Assembly (NCBI GenBank): GCA_022796195.1
Contig: JAAWIE010000187.1
Span: forward strand, 1 to 36,734
Reading direction: 5' to 3'
Length of the DNA: 36,734 nucleotides
Source: Lawsonibacter sp.
Lineage (GTDB): Bacteria; Bacillota; Clostridia; Oscillospirales; Oscillospiraceae
Below the pieces are notes generated by a model. That model was not told where the DNA came from, searched no databases, and saw only the letters and a program-made list of their open reading frames with translations. Below are positions 1 through 8,400 of the stretch, in pieces. The position numbers and the translations under genes were made by a program. Every line of letters starts with the position of its first letter. Positions within the stretch are counted from its first letter, which is position 1.

Positions 1-3
1 GCG

Positions 4-12
4 TGATATAAT
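4..12 (+). promoter_or_regulatory. Extended -10 promoter element
   Basis: Positions 7-12 read TATAAT, preceded by TGA at 4-6, which together form a TGn extended -10 element. Transcription would begin near 18-19 and give a leader of about 280 nt before the first gene at 302. The -35 region lies outside the window, so it cannot be checked. The hexamer overlaps the left arm of an inverted repeat (9-24), which complicates the folding of the transcript. Confidence 0.45.
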
Positions 13-123
13 AGGGACAAATCAGAGGAAACCCAGTAAAATCAAGGGGTTGCAGATGATTTAGTCCTATTATTTTTTGCAACGAAACGGAGCAGACGGT
101 ATAGGACAGGCCTGTTATATATC

Positions 124-152
124 AAAATATCCCATATTGCATACGAAGTCAA
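124..152 (-). promoter_or_regulatory. Possible antisense promoter inside the leader
   Basis: On the minus strand, TTGACT (147-152) is followed after exactly 17 bp by TATTTT (124-129). This is a good match to a vegetative promoter pointing left. A transcript would start near 117 and be complementary to the leader segment 57-72, one partner of the competing hairpins described for this leader. No antisense terminator with a T-run is obvious. The existence of the RNA is inference. Confidence 0.35.
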
Positions 153-219
153 AGAAATTGTTTTGATGTTGGTTTCGTATTGCCGAAAAGGAGTGATAAC
201 TGAATATTGATTTTTAGGT

Positions 220-281
220 AGGACTAAATTGACTGGTTGGAACATGGTGTTTCGCTGTCGGTTTAGTCCTTTTGTATTTTT
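220..281 (+). terminator. Terminator/attenuator hairpin in the first leader
   Basis: Arms 220-233 and 257-270 pair over 14 positions (two G-U pairs), with a 23-nt loop, followed by a T-rich run at 271-281. The left arm (TAGGACTAAAT, 219-229) is also perfectly complementary to 59-69. An upstream segment can therefore sequester it and prevent the terminator. That is the layout of a transcriptional attenuator placed just before the gene at 302. Confidence 0.55.
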
Positions 282-301
282 ATGGCAAAGGAGAACATGG
301 T

Positions 302-634
302 ATGACTTTTAAGGAGTTAGAGCATTCTGATAAGTTTAATGATGAAGAAAGCATTTATTGGGTGGATGTTTCCGGGGTTCCGGAAAGGTTCGTGAATGAG
401 GCAAAGAGAATAGATGGAAGTGATTATTCCGGTGAATGCTTTGGCGTGTGCATACAGCATGACAGGAAAACAGGGGAGTTTGCCGCCATAGAGGACAGTC
501 CGGGGCACAGCCTCTATTATGTTGACAATCTTGGGTATAAGCACTGGCTTGATTACAGGCTGTCAGGGCAGGAACTGGAAAAGATAGTCAGTAAAATCTG
601 TATGTTCATTGAGGAAGAATGCGGGGAAAAGTAA
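302..634 (+). CDS. Hypothetical protein, 110 aa
   Basis: I do not recognise this family. The ATG at 302 is preferred over an in-frame ATG at 272 because AAAGGAG at 287-293 precedes it, and the 272 start would fall in the T-run of the upstream hairpin. The product is small, acidic and soluble, with no signal peptide or membrane segment. Aromatic residues are frequent (for example SIYWVDVSG and HSLYYVDNLG), suggesting a compact mixed alpha/beta fold. It ends 63 bp before the ParM-like gene on the same strand and is probably co-transcribed with it behind the attenuator-like leader. A role in maintenance or its control is only positional inference. Confidence 0.6.
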   Translation: MTFKELEHSDKFNDEESIYWVDVSGVPERFVNEAKRIDGSDYSGECFGVCIQHDRKTGEFAAIEDSPGHSLYYVDNLGYKHWLDYRLSGQELEKIVSKICMFIEEECGEK

Positions 635-697
635 CGGGTATGTTATAGAGCTGAATAAAGATAAGGAGCTGGTTGCATGAAAAGGAGGAAATTCAAA

Positions 698-1624
698 ATG
701 GATAACAAAATAGAAGTGATTGGAATCGACCACGGCTGGTCCGGCATGAAAACGGTGCATGAGGTATTTACTTCGGGCTGTAAGGAAATCAGCACGGAAC
801 CGGCCTTTACGGAGAATTTACTGGAGTATGGCGGGAAGTATTACAAGATTGGCAGCAAACGGCTTGAAGTAAAGGACACAAAGGTAACGGATGAAAATTA
901 CTACATGCTGACGCTGGCAGCGGTGGCAAAGGAACTGAAAATCAGGAGGAAGAAAACAGCCCATGTCCTTCTGGCGGTTGGGCTTCCGCTGACAAGGTTC
1001 GGGGACGAGAAGAAAGATTTTGTTTCTTACCTGTCAAAGAAAAAGGAAGTTTCCTTTACCTTTGAGAAAGAGAAGTACCATATTTTCATTGAGAATGTAT
1101 GTGTCTACCCTCAGTGTTATGCAGCGGTCATTGACCGGATTGACAAATTCCCAGAGAAACAGCTTGTGGTGGATATTGGTTCGTGGACAGTGGACATTAT
1201 GCCGATTATCAACCATCTGCCGGATGAATCGGCGTGCGTGACACAGCCGCATGGGATAATCACCTGCATACAGCAGATTAACAAGGAATGTGTGAGGCAG
1301 TTAAACGCAGAGGTGGACGAGTATGATATTCAGAAAGCTATGGTAAACGGTGGTGGGGACCTTCCGGAGAAGTATCAGGGGATTATCATTAAGGAAATCC
1401 GTGCTTACTGTCAGCAGATTTACCATAACATCAGGGAACTTGGCTACAACATGGACTTGACGCAGATTATCTTTGTGGGCGGCGGTGCCGGTGTGATGAA
1501 ACGCTTTGGTAACTTTGGGCAGGGGAATATCCAGTATATTGAGGATGTAAGGGCAAATGCGAAAGGATATGAAATGCTTGGGAATGCGTATCTGGCAAAG
1601 GCACAGAGGCGTAAGATCGGATAG
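698..1624 (+). CDS. parM: ParM/StbA-like actin-fold segregation ATPase
   Basis: Plasmid-type actin homologue, 308 aa. Three actin-fold nucleotide motifs are visible: phosphate-1 near the N-terminus (GIDHGWSGMKT), phosphate-2 (VVDIGSWTVDI, around residue 160) and the adenosine motif (FVGGGAGVMKRF, around residue 262). ParM proteins polymerise on ATP and push plasmid copies apart when capped by ParR bound to a centromere. The ATG at 698 is preferred because AAAGGAGG (679-686) sits just upstream. An in-frame ATG at 677 has a weaker AAGGAG and would add seven residues. A ParR-like gene follows 11 bp downstream, giving the usual parM-parR order. Presence on a conjugative element implies a phase as an autonomous or multi-copy circle. 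Confidence 0.85.
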   Translation: MDNKIEVIGIDHGWSGMKTVHEVFTSGCKEISTEPAFTENLLEYGGKYYKIGSKRLEVKDTKVTDENYYMLTLAAVAKELKIRRKKTAHVLLAVGLPLTRFGDEKKDFVSYLSKKKEVSFTFEKEKYHIFIENVCVYPQCYAAVIDRIDKFPEKQLVVDIGSWTVDIMPIINHLPDESACVTQPHGIITCIQQINKECVRQLNAEVDEYDIQKAMVNGGGDLPEKYQGIIIKEIRAYCQQIYHNIRELGYNMDLTQIIFVGGGAGVMKRFGNFGQGNIQYIEDVRANAKGYEMLGNAYLAKAQRRKIG

Positions 1625-1635
1625 GGGGGATTGCT

Positions 1636-2058
1636 ATGGCGAGCGGGGATTTATTCCGTGGGTTTCTGTTACGTTTCTCAATGAAAAAGGACCAGCATGT
1701 CAGGATGTTGGAGAAATTTGAGGACAATAGGCTCAATGGGGGAAAAGCCAAAACTCAGATTATTATGGACGCGCTGGAAATGTACTATCATGCTTTGAAA
1801 AGTGATGGTGGCAGCAGGGAGGATGAAACGCTTACAGTGCGGGAGATGGAGCAGAGGTTAGAACAGTTTAGACAGGAAATAAAGGAAGAGATGACACAGG
1901 AACTTTTCCGTATGATTATCAGCAGCATGGCAGGGCAGCCGTCAGTGGAATTTCCCATTAGGAAAGAGAAACAGGAGGGACCGGGGGAGGATGCGGCTGC
2001 GGACATCAGCGGGATGCCGGACATTATGGATAAGATTATGGACTGGAGCGAGAGTTAG
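1636..2058 (+). CDS. parR: ParR-like centromere-binding partner of ParM
   Basis: A 140-aa protein starting at the ATG after a GGGGGGA ribosome site. The first 55 residues look like a ribbon-helix-helix DNA-binding unit: a short strand (FLLRFSMKK), a helix (QHVRMLEKFEDNR) and a second helix (KTQIIMDALEMYYHAL). The rest is charged and helical, with an acidic tail (MPDIMDKIMDWSES) of the kind that contacts ParM filaments. ParR dimers bind arrays of short direct repeats. No such array lies immediately upstream of parM. The strongest iterated array in the window is at 10080-10298. The assignment rests on position after parM, size and fold pattern, not on a clear sequence signature. Confidence 0.65.
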   Translation: MASGDLFRGFLLRFSMKKDQHVRMLEKFEDNRLNGGKAKTQIIMDALEMYYHALKSDGGSREDETLTVREMEQRLEQFRQEIKEEMTQELFRMIISSMAGQPSVEFPIRKEKQEGPGEDAAADISGMPDIMDKIMDWSES

Positions 2059-2069
2059 GAGGAATCGGT

Positions 2070-2246
2070 ATGGTAAAGCAGGGAATCAAAGGTATTGCCC
2101 GTTTCATGGGCTGGATGTTCAAAGGTGCAGCATGGATTTTGATACACATTTTGAAACTGGCGCTGGCAGTATTGGAGATTGCCCTGCTTTTGGCCGGGAA
2201 TGTGTTGAAGATGATGCTGCTGGTCTTTCATGCAGGAAGATGTTAG
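2070..2246 (+). CDS. Small hydrophobic membrane peptide, 58 aa
   Basis: The reading frame from ATG 2070 to TAG 2244-2246 encodes 58 residues. TAGGAGG at 2057-2063 gives an ideal ribosome site and the gene starts 11 bp after parR. Residues 1-18 are basic (MVKQGIKGIARFMGW...) and residues about 20-54 are almost continuously hydrophobic with few charges (WILIHILKLALAVLEIALL). This suggests one long or two short amphipathic membrane helices. I do not recognise the family. Coupling to parR suggests either a membrane anchor for the partition complex or an element-specific toxin-like peptide; both are speculation. Confidence 0.6.
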   Translation: MVKQGIKGIARFMGWMFKGAAWILIHILKLALAVLEIALLLAGNVLKMMLLVFHAGRC

Positions 2247-2349
2247 GGGGCAATTATGAGAGAGAATAAAGGTTCTGTCCTTATCCGTGACAGAATGGTA
2301 ATGGAATAAGGGAAAGCCAGGTTTGCGGACCGGCTTTATGGGTTGAAAA

Positions 2350-2380
2350 GGCACGCTGAAAGAAAGAGCGTGTCTTTTTT
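2350..2380 (+). terminator. Intrinsic terminator before the adhesin
   Basis: GGCACGCT (2350-2357) pairs with AGCGTGTC (2367-2374) over eight positions with one G-U, around a 9-nt A-rich loop. Six T follow. It separates the par cluster from the adhesin gene. The preceding 2247-2349 holds a weaker AAAGCC...GGCTTT hairpin and a 17-codon open frame (2256-2309), which I do not call. Confidence 0.7.
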
Positions 2381-2469
2381 ATGCACAAATGCCGGGGAAA
2401 TGCCCGGTATCTGTGCCGGCAGGGAATATCCGCAGGAAACAAATTACTATGTATGAATGGAGGATGTAT

Positions 2470-5400
2470 ATGACAAAAAAGAGATTGAAAAGGGTACTGG
2501 CTCTGGCAATGGCTCTTGTTCTGATGGTGGGGGCTGTCATTCCCACTGCCGCTTATGCCAATGCAACTGGACCGGGTGCGGACGTGGCAGACAGTAACGG
2601 GACCGGTCAGGCGGAGGCGGAGCGGGAACCGGTGCTTTATGATGAAAAGGACAGGCCGGATTTGGAACCGGCGGAGATTGTAACGGCAGAGGACATTATC
2701 GTGGCAGCCGGCTATGGGTTTGACGTGGAGAAGTCCTTTGACGGGATTTCTTATGATAACAAGGCGGTCAAAGTCAGCTACTATGCAGAGCAGGGTTCCT
2801 TTGACGGGAATAAGCCGGGGGATTACAGCACTTATTACAAGGCAGAGCCGGCCAGTGGCAAAACTCCTTATCTTATCTGTAGGACGGTTTCCGTGCGTGA
2901 GCCGGAAACGGCTGTGGAGGAAAGCCGGGAGTCAGGAGAGGATCAGGACGGCAGCGGGGAAGAAGAACCTGCTCCCGGAGAGGGAGAAGGAGAGGTTACC
3001 CCATCGGATGCCGATGCCGGAAAGAAAGGTGCAGAGAGCCCTTTGTCAGAAGGGGAGATGGAAACCTTTGGCACAGGCGATACCATGATGGTCCGCATGG
3101 CTTCTGCCCCGGTGTTAAAGGCAGCGGCAAAATCTTCGGACAGCATGAAGGTATCGTGCAGCGGCTATGCGAAATATTGCGGACACAGCATGGGCATCAA
3201 GTATATTTCACAATCCGGGGATTACCATAACCATCTGGTTTACTGCCTGAACCTGAACAAGAATACGACGAATGGAAACGTAGGAGCCTCCGGTTCAAAG
3301 AGCAGCATAAAGCCGGAGATTACCTTCTGTATGGTAAACGGCGCCAGGACACTGAACGGGAAATGCCACAACAGCAAGTATTCCGCAGGTTCTGCCTCAG
3401 CCGATTATTTCATTACCGGTGCGTCAATCCATGTGTTAAACGGGGAAGTGAAGTTAAGCTATTATAACAATGGCAGCAGCGTTTACAAGAAAATAGAGGC
3501 ACTGGTATCGGATGCGAAAAAATATGATGAGGACGAGTATGACGAGGCAACGGGTGTTACGAAGTCCATCACTTATAAGATTTCCCCGAAAAAGACGGAG
3601 TGGCAGGACATGGGGGACGGGCTGTACCGTTCCAAAGAGAAGTTTGTCCGCACAAAAACAGGCACGATCACCAACGTGTCCTATAAAATCACGGGGCAGC
3701 CGGGCGGGCTGACGGTAGGCGAGTTAAAAACGGATGCCAGCGACATTGAGGATGATTCCGATTTGAAGAAGTATGATATCTGCGTGGCACAGACGGATGC
3801 AGACAAGCCGTCCTCCAATTTTTACCTGTACTGCAACGGGGAGGCAATGAAAAAGATCCTGGCGGCAGACAGCACCGTTAAGCTGACGGCAACCGCAAAA
3901 TCAAAAGAAAATGGCGGCAGGAAATGGACGCCTACGGTAGTGTCACAGCAGAAGATTACCTTTCTGGAGGAGTTTGAGCCGGGGACTGTGACGGCAAGCG
4001 TCAAAGTGACCTCCAAATTTAAGGAGGGCAGGTTTGAATTAAGAAAAACGAATGTTTATAACGGAGAACCGGTGGAAGGGGCAGCGTATTATCTGTATGA
4101 GGATGCGGAGTGTACCGATTTGCTGTGCAAACTGGAAAAAACTAATGCAAAAGGTCTGGCACTTTCGGGAAAAGAGGTGTTGACACAGAGCACTTATTAC
4201 CTGAAGGAAGTGAAGGAGGCGCCGGGTTACCAGAGGGATGAAACGGTTTATCCCGTGGGACTGGAATACTTTACCCTCTATGACAGCGATGGGAAAGTGA
4301 CACAGCAGGGAAAACCTATGCCGGTTGTGGAATATCCTGATAAAGTTGGCGTCATGGTAAAAAAGACGGACTCGGAATCCGGGAATTTTGTGAAAGGAGC
4401 CGGGTTTGCGGTGTTTACGGATGCCGGCTGTACGCAGCGTGTTTCTGTTGAGGGCGACGGCAAGGCAGAAGTGCCGGTATTCTATTATGATGAGGACCTG
4501 GATGTTGCCGCCTCTGAAAAGTTTGTAAAGACGCAGGATAAATACTATGTGAAAGAGGTTGTCATCCCGGACGGCTACCGTGATGACGGCAAGGTGTGGG
4601 AAGTGGCGCCGGATTATGGGGAGATTTCCGATTTCAGTGCAGAGAATACACCAATCCGCTGTGACGTGGCAGCGAAAAAGGAGGATAAGGAAACCGGGGC
4701 AGAGCCGCAGGGGGATGCGAAACTGTCCGGGGCCACTTACGGGCTGTATGCGGCAGAAACCATTGTTTACCCGGATGGGCGTGGCACGGTCACTTATGCA
4801 GGGAATGACAACATTACCAGCACGCAGGGGACGGATTTTGTGTCAACCGGCGTGCCGGCAGAGAAGGATGCCCTGCTTGCCACGGTAAAGACCGGGGAAC
4901 AGGCAGAGTTCAATTTTGGGAACCTGTATTTTGGCAATTATTATATCCGTGAGATAGAGCCGAGTGAGGGGTATCTGCTGGATGAAACCATTTATCCGGT
5001 CAACTTCCGTGAAGCACAGGACACCCATCACGATATTTCCCTTAACACAAAGGTCATTGAGACGGTAAAGAAACAGGCCTTTGAGATTATCAAGGTGTCT
5101 ACCGACGGTGCAAGCACGGAGACGGATTATGTCAAGGGTGCGGAGTTTACCGTAAAATTACAGTCGGACATTGATAAGAATGGATGGGATAACGCCAAAA
5201 CCCATGACGTGCTTGTGACGGATGAAAAAGGCTATGCACTCTCGAAAGAGCTGCCTTATGGGAAATATCTGGTAAAGGAAACAAAGGTGCCAAAGGATTT
5301 GTATAAAACAAAGGACTTTACCGTAACGGTTACGGAGGATTCCAGGGAGCCGCAGCAGTGGCGGGTGTTCAATGACGGACCGTTCAAGGCTTATATCCGC

Positions 5401-7242
5401 ATTGTGAAAAAGGATGCGGAAAACGGAAATACCGTACTGGTCTCCGGTGTGACTTTTAAGATTAAGAATACCGATACGGATGAATATGTGGAGCAGAAGG
5501 TAGGGGATAAGAAAATCAGTGAGTTTACCACGGACGAAACCGGAACCATCACCACGCCTTTGCAACTGAAATACGGAAATTATGCGGTGGAGGAGATTAC
5601 TGCACCGGAGGGGTATGTCATTACGGAGGAGAGTTTCCCGCTGGAGGTTACCACGGACGGCATGCTGAAAGTCTCGGAAGATATCGACGGCAATCCGGTC
5701 ATTGAAGTAGTCATTGAAAACAAGCCCGTCAAGGGCAGCATTTCCATCCATAAGTCCGGGGAGGTCCTGACTTCCATTGTCTATGACACCATTGTTGACC
5801 GCATCCTCAGTGAAGTTACGGATGAAAACAGGAGTGTGGATTTTAATTATGAGGAACAGCCGCTTGCGGGGGCAGTATTTCATGTCATTGCGGTGGAGGA
5901 TATTTACACCCCGGACCACCAGACGGATGAAAACGGGAACCGCACACTGGAAGTGATCGGAGGTGTCCCGGCAAGCAAAGGGGCAATCGTTGCAACGCTT
6001 ACCACGGATGAAAAAGGGGAGGCTTCCCTTGACCACCTTCCTCTTGGGAAATATCAGGTAGTGGAGGTGCAGCCGCCAAAGGGCTTTGCCGTCTGTGAGG
6101 AGCCAAAGGAGATCAGTCTTTCCTATGAAGATGAGCATACGGAAATTGTCTATGGGGAGGCGGAGTTTGTCAATGCAAGGGTAAAACCGGGGCTGTCGTT
6201 AATCAAGACGGACAGTGTAAGCACTTACCCGGTAGCTGATGCCACTTACGGCATTTACACGAAACAAGATATTTTGGGCATTACAGGAGAAGTCCTCGTA
6301 AAAAAGGATGATTTGGTGGATACGGCTGTGACGGATGAAAACGGGAAAGCGAAATTTGAGGCGGATTTGCCGCTGGGACTGTACTATGTGAAGGAAGTGG
6401 AGTCCCCGGAGGGGTACCTGTTAGACGAAACGGTGTATGACGTTGATTTTTCCTATACGGAGGAAATGGCGGCAACACCGACAGTAACGAAAGAACTGGA
6501 AATGAAGGACACACCGATTATCGTGGAGGTGTCGAAAACGGACATTACAACAGGGAAAGAGCTGCCGGGGGCAACGCTGGAAGTTATTGATTCCGATGGG
6601 GAAGTATATGCCTCATGGAAAACGGACGGGAAACCGTACCGATTGGAGGCTATCCCGGCAGGAAAGTACACCTTGCGGGAGACGGCAGCGCCGTATGGCT
6701 ACCTGATTGCAAATGAGGTGGAATTTACGGTTGAGCAGACTGGAGAGATTCAGAAAGTTGCCATGACCGATGAAAGGGTAAAGGGAAAGATTGCCCTTTA
6801 CAAAACCTGCAGCAAAACCGGAAAGCCGTTAAAGGGCGTCACGTTTGAACTCCGGGACAAAAAGGGGAAGAAACTGGAGACGCTGGTAACGGACAAGACC
6901 GGCTATGCGGAGACAGGGCTGCTTGACATCTGCACTTATAACAAAGACGGCAGCTTTGGGGAGGATATACCGTATTATATTGTGGAGACAAAGGCGGCGG
7001 ATGGTTATATCCTTGGCGATACCCCGCATGAGGTTCTGTTACAGTATGATGACAGTGCGACGGAGACCGTGGTTTATACGTTGAAATTAAAGAATAAGCC
7101 AGACAAGCCGAGGCTGCCGCAGACGGGCGGGAACTACCACCCGTGGATGTTTATCGCTCTGGGCGGTGTCTGCATTGCCGGCGGTGTGGTTTATGGCAGG
7201 AGACGCAAGAGAAAAGTGCGTAAAGGATTTCATAAGGCATGA
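2470..7242 (+). CDS. LPxTG cell-wall adhesin with about nine SpaA/CnaB repeats
   Basis: Sortase-anchored surface protein, 1590 aa. The ATG at 2470 is chosen over an upstream in-frame ATG (2389) because GGAGG (2459-2463) and a signal peptide (MTKKRLKRVLALAMALV..., cleavage near AYA-NA) start there. Residues ~30-220 are acidic linker. Residues ~225-345 resemble a thioester (TQXA-type) domain, with Cys259 in YCLN and TGAS at 315-318. About nine SpaA/CnaB domains begin near residues 522, 627, 731, 871, 975, 1090, 1241, 1351 and 1440. Each has an N-terminal Lys strand and an E-box such as YYVKEV or YLVKET, as in isopeptide-locked folds. LPQTG at 1549 is followed by a membrane helix and a basic tail. 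No sortase gene is present, so a host enzyme is implied. Likely role: mating-pair or host-surface attachment. Confidence 0.9.
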   Translation: MTKKRLKRVLALAMALVLMVGAVIPTAAYANATGPGADVADSNGTGQAEAEREPVLYDEKDRPDLEPAEIVTAEDIIVAAGYGFDVEKSFDGISYDNKAVKVSYYAEQGSFDGNKPGDYSTYYKAEPASGKTPYLICRTVSVREPETAVEESRESGEDQDGSGEEEPAPGEGEGEVTPSDADAGKKGAESPLSEGEMETFGTGDTMMVRMASAPVLKAAAKSSDSMKVSCSGYAKYCGHSMGIKYISQSGDYHNHLVYCLNLNKNTTNGNVGASGSKSSIKPEITFCMVNGARTLNGKCHNSKYSAGSASADYFITGASIHVLNGEVKLSYYNNGSSVYKKIEALVSDAKKYDEDEYDEATGVTKSITYKISPKKTEWQDMGDGLYRSKEKFVRTKTGTITNVSYKITGQPGGLTVGELKTDASDIEDDSDLKKYDICVAQTDADKPSSNFYLYCNGEAMKKILAADSTVKLTATAKSKENGGRKWTPTVVSQQKITFLEEFEPGTVTASVKVTSKFKEGRFELRKTNVYNGEPVEGAAYYLYEDAECTDLLCKLEKTNAKGLALSGKEVLTQSTYYLKEVKEAPGYQRDETVYPVGLEYFTLYDSDGKVTQQGKPMPVVEYPDKVGVMVKKTDSESGNFVKGAGFAVFTDAGCTQRVSVEGDGKAEVPVFYYDEDLDVAASEKFVKTQDKYYVKEVVIPDGYRDDGKVWEVAPDYGEISDFSAENTPIRCDVAAKKEDKETGAEPQGDAKLSGATYGLYAAETIVYPDGRGTVTYAGNDNITSTQGTDFVSTGVPAEKDALLATVKTGEQAEFNFGNLYFGNYYIREIEPSEGYLLDETIYPVNFREAQDTHHDISLNTKVIETVKKQAFEIIKVSTDGASTETDYVKGAEFTVKLQSDIDKNGWDNAKTHDVLVTDEKGYALSKELPYGKYLVKETKVPKDLYKTKDFTVTVTEDSREPQQWRVFNDGPFKAYIRIVKKDAENGNTVLVSGVTFKIKNTDTDEYVEQKVGDKKISEFTTDETGTITTPLQLKYGNYAVEEITAPEGYVITEESFPLEVTTDGMLKVSEDIDGNPVIEVVIENKPVKGSISIHKSGEVLTSIVYDTIVDRILSEVTDENRSVDFNYEEQPLAGAVFHVIAVEDIYTPDHQTDENGNRTLEVIGGVPASKGAIVATLTTDEKGEASLDHLPLGKYQVVEVQPPKGFAVCEEPKEISLSYEDEHTEIVYGEAEFVNARVKPGLSLIKTDSVSTYPVADATYGIYTKQDILGITGEVLVKKDDLVDTAVTDENGKAKFEADLPLGLYYVKEVESPEGYLLDETVYDVDFSYTEEMAATPTVTKELEMKDTPIIVEVSKTDITTGKELPGATLEVIDSDGEVYASWKTDGKPYRLEAIPAGKYTLRETAAPYGYLIANEVEFTVEQTGEIQKVAMTDERVKGKIALYKTCSKTGKPLKGVTFELRDKKGKKLETLVTDKTGYAETGLLDICTYNKDGSFGEDIPYYIVETKAADGYILGDTPHEVLLQYDDSATETVVYTLKLKNKPDKPRLPQTGGNYHPWMFIALGGVCIAGGVVYGRRRKRKVRKGFHKA

Positions 7243-7266
7243 AAGAACCATGCCTTATGAAATTCT
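7224..7266 (+). repeat. Long hairpin over the adhesin stop codon
   Basis: Arms 7224-7241 and 7249-7266 pair over 18 positions with one G-U, around a 7-nt loop. The left arm covers the last codons and part of the stop codon of the adhesin. No T-run follows, so it is not a standard intrinsic terminator. An mRNA 3' stabiliser or processing site is possible. Confidence 0.6.
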
Positions 7267-7280
7267 ATGATTACGCACCG

Positions 7281-7305
7281 GAAGAACGCAGAGGCAGCGT
7301 TCTTC
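7281..7305 (+). repeat. Second hairpin downstream of the adhesin
   Basis: GAAGAACGC (7281-7289) and GCGTTCTTC (7297-7305) form a perfect 9-bp stem with a 7-nt loop. There is no T-run directly after it. It lies 14 bp after the long hairpin, so the two form a tandem structured spacer between the adhesin and the DUF5688 gene. A weaker GGAGAG...CTCTCC hairpin with a T-rich tail follows at about 7333-7367. Confidence 0.5.
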
Positions 7306-7386
7306 ACTGACAGCAATTTTATATGAGATTTGGGAGAGGAGCCATACCGGTTTCTCTCCTGTTTATTTAGCAGGAGGTTTTTATAA

Positions 7387-8391
7387 ATGATGACTTATGA
7401 GGTATTTAAGGCAGTTGTAAAAGAGAAATTTCTAAGCTATCTGCCGGAGGAATACAGGGATGCCGAAGTGAATATCCGCCCGGTAAAGAAAGTGAACCGT
7501 ACACTGGATGCTTTGTCGGTGCTGAAGGACGATTCCCGGATGTTTTCCAGCATGTATGTGAATGAATTGTATGAGCAGTACCGGGAATACGGCGATCTGG
7601 AGATGATCCTCCGGGCAGCGGCATGGAAATATACACAGTCAGCAGACATGTTTAAGGAACAGCAGTCGGAAATGTTTATGGGCATAGAGCATTTTAAGGA
7701 AAACGTAATCATGTGTCTTATCAACACGGAGCAGAACCGGGAACTGCTGGCAGGCATACCAAGCAGGGCATTTCAGGACTTATCGGTTATTTATCGGTGG
7801 GTGGTTAAGAGTTCCCCGGATGAAATGGAAAGCAGCATTGTTTCCAATGAAATGGCGAAAATAGCCGGGATGACAGAGGAAGAACTGTTCCAGTGTGCAG
7901 TGGAAAATACAAGGCGTATTAACCCGGTATCGGTAACCTGTATGGGTAGTATGTTTGGCAGTATACCGGAGGGGACCATCCTACCGCCGGAAGTCAGGGA
8001 AGAACTGGAGCTGATAAAACGTACTTCGGACAATATGTGGATTATCAGCAACAGTTCAGGAATTTACGGCGCCGTTTCCATGTTATATGAGGAAAACTTA
8101 CACCAGTTGGCGGAAAAGCTGGGAGAAAACTTTTTTATCCTGCCCTCGTCCATTCATGAGGTGATTGCTGTCCCGGTGGAAATGACGGGGAAGAATATGA
8201 CAAACCTGATAGAAATGGTACAGGAAGCGAATATGAGCAGCGTGAGGCTGGAGGAACGCCTTTCAAACAGTGTTTACCACTATGACAGGAATGCAAGGAA
8301 AGTGACGCTGGCGGCAGAATCACCGGAAAAAAGGCTGGATGGAAAACAGGCAGAGCTGCCACTGATTCAGGAAGAAAAAAAGACAAGATAG
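7387..8391 (+). CDS. DUF5688 family protein
   Basis: Protein of 334 aa preceded by AGCAGGAGG (7370-7378). The N-terminus (MTYEVFKAVVKEKFLSYLPEEYRD, shown here by its first and last residues MTYE and EYRD) followed by VNIRPVKKVNRTLDAL matches my memory of the DUF5688 family, which is common on Lachnospiraceae mobile elements. It appears soluble, with no signal peptide or membrane helix. The C-terminal part contains a long segment (NMWIISNSSGIYGAVSMLY) followed by ILPSSIHEVIAVP, typical of the family. Its molecular function is unknown. It stands between the adhesin and the RadC-primase group, separated from the adhesin by tandem hairpins and followed after 9 bp by a 41-codon gene. Confidence 0.7.
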   Translation: MMTYEVFKAVVKEKFLSYLPEEYRDAEVNIRPVKKVNRTLDALSVLKDDSRMFSSMYVNELYEQYREYGDLEMILRAAAWKYTQSADMFKEQQSEMFMGIEHFKENVIMCLINTEQNRELLAGIPSRAFQDLSVIYRWVVKSSPDEMESSIVSNEMAKIAGMTEEELFQCAVENTRRINPVSVTCMGSMFGSIPEGTILPPEVREELELIKRTSDNMWIISNSSGIYGAVSMLYEENLHQLAEKLGENFFILPSSIHEVIAVPVEMTGKNMTNLIEMVQEANMSSVRLEERLSNSVYHYDRNARKVTLAAESPEKRLDGKQAELPLIQEEKKTR

Positions 8392-8400
8392 GGGCTGTAT

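Noticed and set aside
2256-2309. 17-codon open frame (leader peptide of the adhesin?)
   Set aside because: The GGGGG upstream could serve as a ribosome site, but there is no attenuator structure linked to its codons; too weak to call.
5158-6138. 326-aa open frame on the minus strand
   Set aside because: It lies wholly antisense to the repetitive adhesin, has no ribosome site and no domain pattern.
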